64,000 nt of DNA from Pleomorphomonas oryzae DSM 16300 (lineage in GTDB: Bacteria > Pseudomonadota > Alphaproteobacteria > Rhizobiales > Pleomorphomonadaceae), in NCBI RefSeq assembly GCF_000422965.1, contig NZ_AUHB01000008.1, positions 1 through 64,000 on the forward strand, in the 5' to 3' direction. How positions within the stretch are numbered: position 1 is the first letter of the stretch; each line of letters opens with the position of its first letter. Below the pieces are notes generated by a model. That model saw only the letters and a program-made list of their open reading frames with translations. It did not search any database and was not told where the DNA came from. The position numbers were made by a program, and so were the translations under genes. Below, in pieces: positions 47,281 through 57,881 of this stretch.

Positions 47281-47304
47281 GATCCCCCGCCACGGCGGGG
47301 GATC
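47281..47304. terminator. Strong hairpin after ade
   Basis: GATCCCCCGC and GCGGGGGATC form a perfect 10-bp stem around CACG, 24 bases after the ade stop. There is no U-run, so it may stall or protect the 3' end rather than terminate alone. Confidence 0.6.
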
Positions 47305-47361
47305 GCAAGACATCGGCGCCTGCGGTTCCGGGCGTCTCCGCCGGCGCACACGGGATAGCGG

Positions 47362-49002
47362 ATGGAAACGGTCGCAATCGCACTCGTCCTTTTGCTGGCC
47401 GTCGTCGTCAGCGGCGTGCTGTCGCGCATATCCCCCATCGCCTTGCCGCTGCCGCTCTATCAGATCCTCCTTGGCGCCTGCATCGACTCGGTGGCCGACC
47501 TCGGCGTCCAGCTACAGCCGGACATCTTTTTCCTGCTGTTCCTGCCGCCGCTGCTGTTTCTCGATGGCTGGCGCATCCCGAAAGAGGGGCTACTCCGCGA
47601 CAAGGGTACCATCCTTGAACTCGCGCTCGGCCTCGTGGTCTTCACGGTGGTCGGCGTCGGTTTCTTCGTCAACTGGCTGATTCCGTCGATGCCGCTGGCC
47701 GTCGCCTTCGCGCTGGCAGCCATCGTTTCGCCCACCGACCCGATCGCCGTATCCGCCATTGCCAAGCGCGTGCCGATCCCCAAGCGGCTGATGCACATCC
47801 TCGAAGGCGAGTCGCTGCTCAACGACGCCTCGGGCCTCGTCTGCATGCGCTTTGCCGTGGCGGCGGCGCTGACGGGCACCTTCTCGCTGTTCGACGCCTT
47901 CACCACCTTCCTGTGGCTGGCCACCGGCGGCATTCTGATCGGCGCCGGCGTCACCTGGATCACCACGGTCGTCAAGAATGGGCTGATCCGGCGGTTCGGC
48001 GAGGATAGCGGCTCGCAGATCCTGATCAGCCTGCTCATTCCCTTCGCAAGCTACCTGTTGGCCGAGCACCTGCACTGCTCCGGCATTCTCGCCGCCGTCG
48101 CCGCCGGCATCACGATGAGCTACGCCGAACAGACCGGCAAGGCGCTTGCCATCACCCGCGTCCGCCGCAATGCCGTATGGGACACCGTGCAGTTCGCAGC
48201 CAACGGCATCATCTTCGTGCTGCTCGGTGAGCAACTGCCGCAGATCGTGGCCGGCGCCGCGAAAGTCGTGCGCGAAACCGGCCATCACGACCCAGCCTGG
48301 CTCTTTGTCTACATCGTGGCGATCAACGTTGCGCTGATTGCCTTGCGCCTCATCTGGGGCTGGACATCCCTGCGTTTCATCCTGTTCAGGGCGTCGCGCC
48401 AAGGTAAAACCCTGCAAACTCCAAGCTGGCGCCTGGTGGTAGCAACGTCGCTGGCCGGTGTGCGCGGCACCATCACGCTGGCTGGCGTGATGACCCTGCC
48501 GCTCGTCATGAACGACGGCTCGCCGTTTCCGGCGCGCGACCTCGCCATATTGCTCGCCGCCGGGGTGATCATCGTCTCGCTGGTGATCGCCAGCGTCGGA
48601 CTGCCGCACCTCCTCAAGAACCTCAAGCTACCGCCCGAACCGTCCGAGCAGGAAGCCGAGGATGTTGCCCGCACCAGGGCCGCCGAGGCGGCCATCCGGG
48701 CGGTCGAGCAGGCGCAGCACAAGATGAGTGAAGGCCGCGCCGACGCCGACATCTACATCGATGCCGGCGCACGCATCACCGACCTCTATCGTCAGCGCAT
48801 CGAGGGGCGCACCAAGACCGGCGACGAGCGCGAACGCGCCCGCAAGATCGACGAGATCGAACGCAAGCTGCGCCTCGCCGCACTCCACGCCGAGCGCGAC
48901 GAGATCTACCGCAATGCCCGCATCCGCAAGCTCTCCGACGAGGCTGCCCGCCGGCTGGTGAGGGAGATCGATCTTCTGGAAGCGCGCATCAGCGGGTCGT
49001 AG
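47362..49002 (+). CDS. Na+/H+ antiporter, CPA1 (NhaP/YjcE-like)
   Basis: 546 residues. About 12 membrane helices fill residues 1-410. The CPA1 ion site is in AIVSPTDPIAVSAI, and the NDASGLVCMRF stretch carries the Asn-Asp pair. The C-terminal about 130 residues are cytoplasmic, charged and helical (KMSEGRADADIYIDAGARIT). The protein exports Na+ or K+ in exchange for protons. It is convergent with groEL. Confidence 0.92.
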   Translation: METVAIALVLLLAVVVSGVLSRISPIALPLPLYQILLGACIDSVADLGVQLQPDIFFLLFLPPLLFLDGWRIPKEGLLRDKGTILELALGLVVFTVVGVGFFVNWLIPSMPLAVAFALAAIVSPTDPIAVSAIAKRVPIPKRLMHILEGESLLNDASGLVCMRFAVAAALTGTFSLFDAFTTFLWLATGGILIGAGVTWITTVVKNGLIRRFGEDSGSQILISLLIPFASYLLAEHLHCSGILAAVAAGITMSYAEQTGKALAITRVRRNAVWDTVQFAANGIIFVLLGEQLPQIVAGAAKVVRETGHHDPAWLFVYIVAINVALIALRLIWGWTSLRFILFRASRQGKTLQTPSWRLVVATSLAGVRGTITLAGVMTLPLVMNDGSPFPARDLAILLAAGVIIVSLVIASVGLPHLLKNLKLPPEPSEQEAEDVARTRAAEAAIRAVEQAQHKMSEGRADADIYIDAGARITDLYRQRIEGRTKTGDERERARKIDEIERKLRLAALHAERDEIYRNARIRKLSDEAARRLVREIDLLEARISGS

Positions 49003-49042
49003 GGCGCGCGCGGCGGGACATTTACGCCGTCAGGGATTATGC

Positions 49043-49071
49043 CTCCCGGCGCCGTCGAGCGACGCCGGGAG
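49043..49071. terminator. Bidirectional terminator-like hairpin
   Basis: CTCCCGGCG and CGCCGGGAG (9-bp arms) lie between the convergent antiporter and groEL stops. No clear U-run is present on either strand. Confidence 0.5.
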
Positions 49072-49092
49072 ACTCGTTTCAGGCCGAAGCGA

Positions 49093-51070
<1,978 letters not shown>

Positions 51071-51187
51071 AAGCTTCCTCCGAATGCTCGATCAAACATC
51101 AATCGTGAAACGCCGAACCTCCTGGAAGCGTTCGGCGGCGAAAAATTTGGTGAGGCTTGCGGCCTTCGTCAAGAGGCTTCCAAGCCG

Positions 51188-51217
51188 TTGGCAGCAGCAA
51201 ATTTTAACGAGTGCTAA
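51188..51217. promoter_or_regulatory. Degenerate CIRCE-like element upstream of groES
   Basis: One perfect CIRCE half-site, GAGTGCTAA, occurs at 51209-51217. The opposite arm (TTGGCAGCA at 51188) matches only partly and the gap is 12 rather than 9 bases. Control by HrcA may be weak or lost. Confidence 0.4.
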
Positions 51218-51303
51218 CTACATGAAAACGCAAGGTTTATTCTTGATTTTGAGGATCAGCGTTGTTAGCCTGCTCTTGTTTTGGTGAACATGCGAGGTGC
51301 CAG

Positions 51304-51576
51304 ATGCTGGTTTCCGCCGAGTTCCGTAAACGCGTTGAAGGCTATGGTCTGACGACCGCCGAAATCCTCTACTACCGTCCCGATGCCCCGAGCCTGCTGC
51401 AGAGCTACATCTGGCAGGATCTCGATATCTTTCCGGAATTCCCGACGCTGCGCCGCTTCCTGGATTTCTGGACCCGGAAGCTCGACGGCCCGCTGCACTC
51501 CGTTCAGGTGGCCCACAACCGGCTGGTCAAACCGGCTGAGTTCGTGATGCGCGACGGCATCTACACGCTGAACTGA
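51304..51576 (+). CDS. usg: Usg-family protein
   Basis: 90 residues, the usual length. Contains GYGLTTAEILYYRPDAPSLL and FWTRKLDGPLHSVQVAHNRL, matching alphaproteobacterial usg proteins. Their role is unclear. Older annotation ties them to phosphoribosylanthranilate isomerase. The ATG at 51304 has GAGGTG ahead. The operon partner is unknown. Confidence 0.85.
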   Translation: MLVSAEFRKRVEGYGLTTAEILYYRPDAPSLLQSYIWQDLDIFPEFPTLRRFLDFWTRKLDGPLHSVQVAHNRLVKPAEFVMRDGIYTLN

Positions 51577-51662
51577 ACGCAGGCCTCCCCATCTGCCTTG
51601 ACGACCCACAACACCCCGGCCACAAGTCGGAGCGGGCGGCTGTCGGGCAGAAGGTGAGTGAG

Positions 51663-52724
51663 ATGCGCAGTCTGTTGATCGTCCTTTTGCTCCTGCCGGC
51701 AATGGCCGGGCTTGTCTCCGGCGCGTCGGCGAAGATAGAGCCGCCGTTTTCGCCACGCGTGCCGAGCGATCTTTCGGCCGGGAAGAGCTGCGCCGGGCCA
51801 CCGGTGCCGATCATCAGCCTGAAGGTGATCTCGAAATACGGCGATAACGGCCCAATGCGTGACACGGTCGATCCGGACGCCGACCGTGCCTTCGAAGCGC
51901 AAATGGCGCCGATCCGCAAGTTCGCCCAGACCGTCGTGAAGATGGCTAACCGTTATACCGAAGATGGCCGCGCCGCCGACGCGCGCTGCGCGCTCACTTG
52001 GCTCGATGCCTGGGCCGAGGGACGAGCGCTCGCGGAGATGAGCAATCCCAATGCGCAGTTCGAGCGCGCGCAGATCGTGGCTGGTCTCGGCATCGCTCTC
52101 ATCCAGATCTCGCCGGCCGTCGAAGGGGATGCGCGCCTCGCCAACGTCACTCGATGGATGGTGGGGCTCGCCACCTCTACCGACGCCTTTTTCAGCGCCA
52201 CCCACGACAAGCTCAGGGGGTCGCGCAACAACCACGCCTATTGGGCGGCGCTGGCCTCGGCGGCCGTCGCTGTCGTGGCAGACGACCGAAAACTGCTCGA
52301 TTGGGCGGTCGAGACCTACAGGAACGGCGTCTGCGGCGCGACCGCGCAAGGCGGTTTGCCGCTGGAACTCGGGCGCGGCAAGAAGGCCTTGGAGTACCAT
52401 CTCTTTGCCCTCAGCGCCCTGGTGCCCGTCGCCGCCTTCGCCGAGGCCAACGGCATCAAGGCCTACAACGTCTGCGACGGCGCTCTCTCGAGGATCGCAC
52501 AGTTCACGCTGCAATCGGTTGCCGATCCCTCGGCCATCGCAGCCGCCGCCGGCAGGCCGCAGGAGCCTTTCCCGAAAGGCCTGCCGCCTGCCCAAAGCGT
52601 CGCCTTTCTGGAACTCTATCGCCGGGCCTTTCCCGAAGCGCCGATAGACGCGCGTCTCCTCGCTCTCCGCCCCTTCGTCTCCACGGCGCTCGGCGGCAAT
52701 CAGACCCTGCTCTACGGGCGGTGA
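51663..52724 (+). CDS. Alginate lyase-family protein (AlgL/PL5-like)
   Basis: 353 residues. A signal peptide (about 1-24, SLLIVLLLLPAMAGLVSGASA) leads to a helical alpha/alpha-toroid protein. The family signature RNNHAYWAALASAAVA (about residues 180-195) matches the NNHxYW region of AlgL, followed by the RKKALEYHLFALSAL-like stretch holding the other catalytic His/Tyr. It should depolymerise a polyuronate in the periplasm. No alginate biosynthesis genes are adjacent, so the true substrate is open. Confidence 0.78.
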   Translation: MRSLLIVLLLLPAMAGLVSGASAKIEPPFSPRVPSDLSAGKSCAGPPVPIISLKVISKYGDNGPMRDTVDPDADRAFEAQMAPIRKFAQTVVKMANRYTEDGRAADARCALTWLDAWAEGRALAEMSNPNAQFERAQIVAGLGIALIQISPAVEGDARLANVTRWMVGLATSTDAFFSATHDKLRGSRNNHAYWAALASAAVAVVADDRKLLDWAVETYRNGVCGATAQGGLPLELGRGKKALEYHLFALSALVPVAAFAEANGIKAYNVCDGALSRIAQFTLQSVADPSAIAAAAGRPQEPFPKGLPPAQSVAFLELYRRAFPEAPIDARLLALRPFVSTALGGNQTLLYGR

Positions 52725-52728
52725 GCGC

Positions 52729-53721
52729 TCAAGCCCTCTTCTCCACCTTCAGGAACCGCGAGCGATAATCCGTCGGCGTCAGACCGACCTTCCTGCGGAA
52801 GTGGTGGCGCAAGGCGTGGGCGCTGCCGAAGCCGACGGCGGCCGCCACCGCCTCGATGGCGAGATCGTCGGACGACAACAGGCCCTTGGCGGCCTCGACG
52901 CGCTCGGAAATCAGCCAGTCGCCGGGGCTGCTGCCGGTGGATTCCTGAAAGCGGCGCAGGAAGGTGCGCAGGCTCATGCGGCACGCCACGGCCATCGCCT
53001 CGGTCGTCCAGTCGCGATCGAGCGTTTCCCGCATCCGGTCGAGCAGCGGCGCCACCTCGCCGGCCGGGCGCTGGGGTACAGGGCGCTCGAGGAACTGCGC
53101 CTGCCCGCCGGAGCGGTGCGCCGGCACCACCAACCGCCGCGCCACCGAGTTGGCGGCATCCGCCCCGAAATCCCGCCGCACGATCTCGATGAGGAGGTCG
53201 ATGCCCGCCGCGCTGCCGGCCGAGGTGAAGACACGGTCATGCTCGCGATAGAGCGAGGCGGCATCGACCGTCACCGCCGGAAAACGCCGCTGCAGCGCCT
53301 CGGCGTGGCGCCAGTGGGTGGACACCGTGCCGCCGTCGAGAAGCCCCGTCGCGGTCAGCACGAAGGCCCCGGAACAGATAGAGATGAGCCGCGCGCCGCG
53401 AGCATGCGCCGCCCGAAGCCGTTCGCAGAGCGCTTCCGGCACAGGTACGTCGGCGCCCTTCCAGCCGGGAATAACGATGATATCGGCCTGATCGATCATC
53501 TCCGGCCCTTCGTCGGGCGTGATGGTGAAGCCGCCGTGCGCCCGGAGCGGGCCGGGTTCGATAGCTGAGCTCAGAAAGCGATACCAGCCCGGCCCCATCT
53601 CCGGCCGATAGAGACCGAACACCTCGGAGACGATGCCGAACTCGAAGGTACAAAGGCCGTCGTAGAGCAGCGCGACAGCGAGCGGACCATGGGGGACGAT
53701 GCGGGCGTTCTCGTTTGGCAT
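52729..53721 (-). CDS. ftrA: GlxA/FtrA-type AraC regulator with DJ-1-like sensor
   Basis: 330 residues. The N-terminal half is a DJ-1/PfpI fold with a nucleophile-elbow Cys in LISICSGAFVLTATGLLDGG. The C-terminal AraC helix-turn-helix pair (WTTEAMAVACRMSLRTFLRRF, shortened here to AVACRMSLRTFLRRF, then IEAVAAAVGFGSAHALRHHF) binds DNA. It is divergent from a rhodanese gene, a pairing common for FtrA. The effector is unknown. The start is uncertain: 53721 fits homologues, 53736 is possible. Confidence 0.82.
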   Translation of the reverse strand: MPNENARIVPHGPLAVALLYDGLCTFEFGIVSEVFGLYRPEMGPGWYRFLSSAIEPGPLRAHGGFTITPDEGPEMIDQADIIVIPGWKGADVPVPEALCERLRAAHARGARLISICSGAFVLTATGLLDGGTVSTHWRHAEALQRRFPAVTVDAASLYREHDRVFTSAGSAAGIDLLIEIVRRDFGADAANSVARRLVVPAHRSGGQAQFLERPVPQRPAGEVAPLLDRMRETLDRDWTTEAMAVACRMSLRTFLRRFQESTGSSPGDWLISERVEAAKGLLSSDDLAIEAVAAAVGFGSAHALRHHFRRKVGLTPTDYRSRFLKVEKRA

Positions 53722-53810
53722 GATCTTTACGTACATTGTCATCCACGCCAATTGCAAGCGCGACGAACCGACCACAAGATCCCGTCACTGCTCAACCACG
53801 GGAGACGACA

Positions 53811-54209
53811 ATGAAATCAGGCGTTACCGAGATCCCCGCCGCGCCCAGCCATATCGCCCGCGAGCATCTCGCAGCCGAGTTCACCTTCGAGACCGACTGC
53901 TGGGACGTGCATGACGCCCTCTCAAAGGGCGCCGACTTCGTGCTGCTCGATGTCCGCAGCCCAGCCCTTTACGCCAAGGGTCACGTCCCCGGCGCCATCA
54001 ACCTGCCGCATGGCAAGATCATCCGCTCCAAGCTGACGGAGTGGCCGGAAGAGATGCTGTTCGTCACCTATTGCGCCGGCCCGCATTGCAACGGCGCCGC
54101 CCGCGGCGCCCTCCGCCTCGCCGACCTCGGCCGCCCCGTCAAGATCATGGCCGGCGGCCTCACCGGCTGGATCGACGAGGGCTTCGAGCTGGCAACGGGA
54201 GAGGCTTAA
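53811..54209 (+). CDS. Rhodanese-like sulfurtransferase
   Basis: 132 residues, one rhodanese domain. The active-site loop is YCAGPHCNGAA, with the catalytic Cys near residue 86. LLDVRSPALYAKGHVPGAINLP is the typical entry motif. It transfers sulfane sulfur. GGGAGA precedes the ATG at 53811. It is divergent from ftrA and overlaps rtcR tail to tail by four bases. Confidence 0.9.
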   Translation: MKSGVTEIPAAPSHIAREHLAAEFTFETDCWDVHDALSKGADFVLLDVRSPALYAKGHVPGAINLPHGKIIRSKLTEWPEEMLFVTYCAGPHCNGAARGALRLADLGRPVKIMAGGLTGWIDEGFELATGEA

Positions 54210-55804
54210 GCCCGGAGGTCTTCGAACGTCAGATCGAAGCGAGAGAGGTATTTTCTGAGGCGATCGGCATCGTTGCTGCTGGCCTTTTTCCCCCGGGAGA
54301 CTGCAAAAAGCTCGCGACCGGCCGCGCTGAGTGAAGCGCAGCGGCGACAGACCTCGATGACAATGGCGAGCTGCTCGCGATCGAACAGATCGTAATCCCC
54401 GGCCCGATCGCCCAACACCGCATCGGAGAGCGACCGCCGGCCGGCGGGCTCGGCGTCGGCCTGCCATCGACGCCGCAGCCTGCCAACCTCGGCGGCAACG
54501 GCATCCTGGGTGATGCGGGCCTTGGGCGCGAGCGTTGCCATGCGTGTGACGGACGCCGAGAGATCGCGGAAGTTCGCTGCCCACGTCGCCTCTTCCGACA
54601 GCGCAAAGGCGAGAAACGACGCCCTTGCCTCGGCGTTGAAGGTCGCCTTGCTGCCTTCGCGCTCGCCGAACCGAGCCAGTTCGTAATCGATGTTGGGCTC
54701 GATGTCCTCGCGCCGGGCGCTGAGCGGCGGCAGCTCGAAGGTCCACAGATTGAGGCGGGCCAGCAGGTCTTCGCGGAACCGGCCCTTGCGCGCCTCGCGC
54801 TGGAGATCGCGATTGGTACCGGCGATCAACTGGAAATCCGATGTAGCGTCGCGATCCGAGCCGACGGGCAGGAAGCGCTTTTCCTCGATGGCCCGCAGGC
54901 ACATAGCCTGCTCGTCGAGCCCGAGTTCGCCGATCTCGTCGAGAAACAACACGCCCTTGTCGGCGGCCTTCATCAGCCCGGCCCGGTCGGACTGCGCGCC
55001 GGTGAAGGCGCCGCGCACATGCCCGAACAGGGTCGACATGGCCTGATCGCCGCGCAGCGTGGCGCAGTTGACCTCGACGAAACTGCCGGACACCTGATGC
55101 TGGGCCTTCTTCAGCTCGAAGATCCGGCGCGCCAGCTGCGACTTGCCAGCCCCGGTCGGCCCGGTCAGCAGAACGGGCGCGGTGGAACGGATCGCAACCT
55201 GCTCGATCTCGTCGATCATGCTGTTGAAGGCGGCGTTGCGTGTGGCGATACCGGACTTCAGGAAAGACGTTGCCGAGATCTTTTCGGCCGCGAAGCGGGT
55301 GGCGATGGCATCGTAGCGCGAAAGATCGAGATCGATGATCGAGTGCGACCCGATGTACCCGTCTTCCCCGGCATGTCGCTTCGGCGGTGAAAGCTGCAAG
55401 AGCCGGCCTGGAACATAGTGCGCCTCGGTTAGCAGGAACCAGCAAATCTGGGCGACGTGAGTACCTGTCGTGATGTTGACGAGGTAGTCCTCGTGCTCAG
55501 GATCGAAGGCATAGGCATCGGCAAAATCTCGCAATGCCGAATAAACTTCCGCAAAATCCCAGGGGTCGCGAAGTTCTACGATGGTGTGACGAACCTCGGT
55601 TGCCGGCGCGACCTGACCAATATCGCCAGTGATCCGCTCGGCGAGGGATCGCGATCTCTGGTCATGGATGAGTTCAAGCCGATCGATGAACAGGTTGGGT
55701 TGCTGGCAAAGCGCAACCGTCGGCCGCCATCTCTGCCAGCGCTCTTCTCTCTTGCCCATATCGAGCGTTGTCCCAAGAAAGCCAATGGCGACGCGCCGAC
55801 GCAT
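54206..55804 (-). CDS. rtcR: RtcR: CARF-domain sigma-54 activator of RNA repair genes
   Basis: 532 residues. The N-terminal about 180 residues form the RtcR-type CARF sensor (VAIGFLGTTLD start, NITTGTHVAQICWFLL motif). The AAA+ domain holds Walker A GPTGAGKSQ (about 190), the sigma-54 contact loop with GAFTGAQ, and LFLDEIGELGLDEQAMCLRAIEE. A Fis-like helix-turn-helix lies at the end. It activates the divergent rsr-Y RNA-rtcB operon when the CARF domain senses an RNA-end or tRNA-damage ligand. It is divergently transcribed from that operon. Confidence 0.94.
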   Translation of the reverse strand: MRRRVAIGFLGTTLDMGKREERWQRWRPTVALCQQPNLFIDRLELIHDQRSRSLAERITGDIGQVAPATEVRHTIVELRDPWDFAEVYSALRDFADAYAFDPEHEDYLVNITTGTHVAQICWFLLTEAHYVPGRLLQLSPPKRHAGEDGYIGSHSIIDLDLSRYDAIATRFAAEKISATSFLKSGIATRNAAFNSMIDEIEQVAIRSTAPVLLTGPTGAGKSQLARRIFELKKAQHQVSGSFVEVNCATLRGDQAMSTLFGHVRGAFTGAQSDRAGLMKAADKGVLFLDEIGELGLDEQAMCLRAIEEKRFLPVGSDRDATSDFQLIAGTNRDLQREARKGRFREDLLARLNLWTFELPPLSARREDIEPNIDYELARFGEREGSKATFNAEARASFLAFALSEEATWAANFRDLSASVTRMATLAPKARITQDAVAAEVGRLRRRWQADAEPAGRRSLSDAVLGDRAGDYDLFDREQLAIVIEVCRRCASLSAAGRELFAVSRGKKASSNDADRLRKYLSRFDLTFEDLRA

Positions 55805-55973
55805 GATTTATCCTAAAATATAAAATACTATCCCAAGCTATCACACCTGCCATTTGATCGTCGAGACCCCGCAAGCGTCACAGCGGCGCGGAAATCGGCG
55901 AACGAGATAATTTATCTTTTTGAATCATAAGCTTGAAAGTTTTTTCCAAGGTTGGGACCTTCTCCACGACAAC

Positions 55974-55990
55974 TTGGCACGTCCCTTGAA
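55974..55990 (+). promoter_or_regulatory. Sigma-54 promoter of rsr-Y RNA-rtcB
   Basis: TTGGCACG at 55974-55981, then four bases, then TTGAA. The -24 GG (55976) and -12 GA (55988) have the exact sigma-54 spacing of GG-N10-GC, with A for C. It lies 36 bases before the rsr start. A 13-base near-palindrome AGATAATTTATCT at 55905-55917, and AAGGT-TGGG-ACCTT at 55948-55961, are candidate activator sites. Confidence 0.75.
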
Positions 55991-56026
55991 ACAAGGAGGA
56001 CGTGATCCAAGAGAAGGATGAAACCC

Positions 56027-57577
56027 ATGGCAAACAAATCCCTGTTTGCGACCATCGTCGGCAAGCTGATCCCCGCGACCAACACGCGAAACCACGAGGG
56101 CGTGCCGGCTTACGAGCTGACGCCCAAGGCAGCCTTGGCGCAACTGGCGGTGACGGGAACCTTCAACGGAACCTTCTACGCCGATGCCCGGACCCAGCTC
56201 GCCGACGTTCTGGCGCTCGCCGCCCAGGTCGAGCCGGAGTATCTGGCCAAGGTCGCGGTCTACGCCTCCGAGTCCGGCTACATGAAGGACATGCCGGCAA
56301 CGTTCTTGGCGTTACTCTCCACCCTTCCGGGCGATGCGCTTTCCCGCGCATTCCCGCGCATCGTGAAGAATGGCAAGATGCTGCGCACCTTCGTGCAGGT
56401 GATGCGGTCGGGCGCCATCGGGCGCAAGTCGCTGGGCTCTCGCCCGAAGCGGCTCGTGGAAGCCTGGCTGGACACGGCCTCGGATATCGAGATCATGCAT
56501 GCGAGCGTCGGTAACGATCCTTCGCTCGCCGACGTGATCAAGATGGTTCACCCGAAGCCGGCGACCGAGGCTCGCCGCGCGCTCTACGCCTACCTCATCG
56601 GCAAGCCCTACGACGTGGCGGCCTTGCCGGCGGTGGCGGCGGAGTTCGAGGCGTTCAAGCGCGATCCGTCCGGACCGGTGCCCAACGTGCCGTTCCAGAT
56701 GCTGACTTCGCTCGACCTCTCGCCTCTCCAGCATATGGAGATCGCGCGGAAGTCGGGCTGGCAGATGCTGCGGCAGAACCTCAACACCTTCGAGAGGCAG
56801 AGCCTCTTCGCGGATGACGGGTTCACGTCGTGGCTGGCGGCCAGGTTGCGGGATGAAGATGCGATCCGCAAGGCGCGCGTCTTCCCCTACCAGATCATGG
56901 CGACCTACTCGGCGCTTGCCGACGAGGTGCCACACGCAATCCGCGAGGCGTTGCAGGATGCAATGGAAATCGCGCTACGCAACGTGCCGGCTTTCGCCGG
57001 TCGCGTGGTGGTCTGCCCGGATGTCTCGGGATCGATGTCGTCGCCCGTGACCGGCTACCGTCAGGGCGCGACCACCAAGGTTCGCTGCATCGATGTGGCG
57101 GCACTGGTGGCGGCGGCGGTTCTCAGAAGGAACCGGTACGCCCAGGTGCTGCCCTTCGAGCAGGCCGTCGTCAACGTGGCGCTCAACCCGCGCGACACGG
57201 TGCTGACCAACGCGGCGAAGCTGGCGGCGATTGGCGGCGGCGGAACCAACTGCTCGGCGCCGCTCGCCCGGCTGAATGCAAAGAAGGCGGCGGTCGATCT
57301 AGTGATCTTCGTCTCCGACAACCAGTCGTGGGTCGATCAGAGCGCGACGTCCGGCACGGCGATGATGACCGAATGGCGCAAGCTGAAGCAGCGCAATCCG
57401 TCTGCCAAGCTCGTTGCCATCGACATCCAGCCGTATCGCACGAGCCAGGTGACGGACACGGCGGACATCCTCAACATCGGCGGATTCTCCGACCGCGTGT
57501 TCGAGGTGATCGCCGAGTTCATTGACGGCGCGGGATCGGATCGGTTCGTCAAGCGGATCGAAGCGGTCGAACTGTGA
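56027..57577 (+). CDS. rsr: Rsr: Ro60-family TROVE/vWA RNA-binding protein
   Basis: 516 residues. The TROVE HEAT-repeat ring spans about 20-330. A von Willebrand A domain follows (about 335-510) with the MIDAS motif CPDVSGSMSS. Ro60 proteins bind Y RNAs on the outer ring surface and single-stranded 3' ends of misfolded RNA through the hole. The Y-RNA-like array immediately downstream supplies the partners. ATG 56027 is preferred for its spacing from GAAGG. The ATG at 56018 is possible. Confidence 0.93.
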   Translation: MANKSLFATIVGKLIPATNTRNHEGVPAYELTPKAALAQLAVTGTFNGTFYADARTQLADVLALAAQVEPEYLAKVAVYASESGYMKDMPATFLALLSTLPGDALSRAFPRIVKNGKMLRTFVQVMRSGAIGRKSLGSRPKRLVEAWLDTASDIEIMHASVGNDPSLADVIKMVHPKPATEARRALYAYLIGKPYDVAALPAVAAEFEAFKRDPSGPVPNVPFQMLTSLDLSPLQHMEIARKSGWQMLRQNLNTFERQSLFADDGFTSWLAARLRDEDAIRKARVFPYQIMATYSALADEVPHAIREALQDAMEIALRNVPAFAGRVVVCPDVSGSMSSPVTGYRQGATTKVRCIDVAALVAAAVLRRNRYAQVLPFEQAVVNVALNPRDTVLTNAAKLAAIGGGGTNCSAPLARLNAKKAAVDLVIFVSDNQSWVDQSATSGTAMMTEWRKLKQRNPSAKLVAIDIQPYRTSQVTDTADILNIGGFSDRVFEVIAEFIDGAGSDRFVKRIEAVEL

Positions 57578-57623
57578 CAAGGCGTCCGGCGGGCAACTGC
57601 CGGGCGCTCCGGCCGGGCGCGGC

Positions 57624-57758
57624 CACGAGGCGAATGCCGACGAAACTACAGACTCATAATCTCCGTGTCGCGGGTTCGACTCCCGCCGGGTCCATCATTC
57701 TGCTGGCCCGTAGCTCAGTTGGTAGAGCAGGCGTTTTGTCAACCTTGGTCGCCTCGTG
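57624..57758 (+). ncRNA. Y-RNA-like element Y1 with anticodon-opened tRNA mimic
   Basis: The outer stem CACGAGGCGA pairs with TCGCCTCGTG (10 bp). The internal loop is ATGCC on the 5' side, and the upper stem is GACGAAAC/GTTTTGTC. Inside are, in order, a tRNA-like 3' half, a perfect T-arm (GCGGG-TTCGACT-CCCGC at 57670-57686), an acceptor-like stem CGGGTCC/TGGCCCG closed by a short loop, TA, and a canonical D-arm GCTC-AGTTGGTA-GAGC (57713-57728). The Ro stem therefore takes the place of the anticodon arm, as in YrlA-type Y RNAs. Confidence 0.8.
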
Positions 57759-57793
57759 ATCACGCCCGGCGGGTAACAATAAAATTCGGAACA

Positions 57794-57862
57794 CGGCGAA
57801 TGCCGGGTGAAACTACAGGTTCTTACTCCGATCCAAAGCGTTTCACCCCATTCTCGTCGCCG
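57794..57862 (+). ncRNA. Y-RNA-like element Y2, minimal
   Basis: 69 bases. The outer stem is CGGCGA/TCGCCG, the 5' internal loop ATGCC, and the upper stem GGGTGAAAC/GTTTCACCC is a perfect 9 bp. Only a 26-base loop starting TACAGG is inside, with no recognisable T- or D-arm. It carries the conserved Ro-binding stem alone. Confidence 0.72.
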
Positions 57863-57881
57863 CGACCGGCGTATCGATACC

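Noticed and set aside
53922-55445. Long minus-strand frame of 507 codons overlapping rtcR
   Set aside because: Arg/Gly/Ala-rich frame-shifted reading of rtcR and of the rhodanese antisense strand, with no motifs. RtcR has all expected domains in the other frame.
57640-57760. A standard tRNA gene
   Set aside because: T-arm and D-arm consensus are present, but the 3' half precedes the 5' half, no CCA-proximal pairing of the normal order exists, and the whole lies inside a Y-RNA stem. It is better read as a tRNA mimic.
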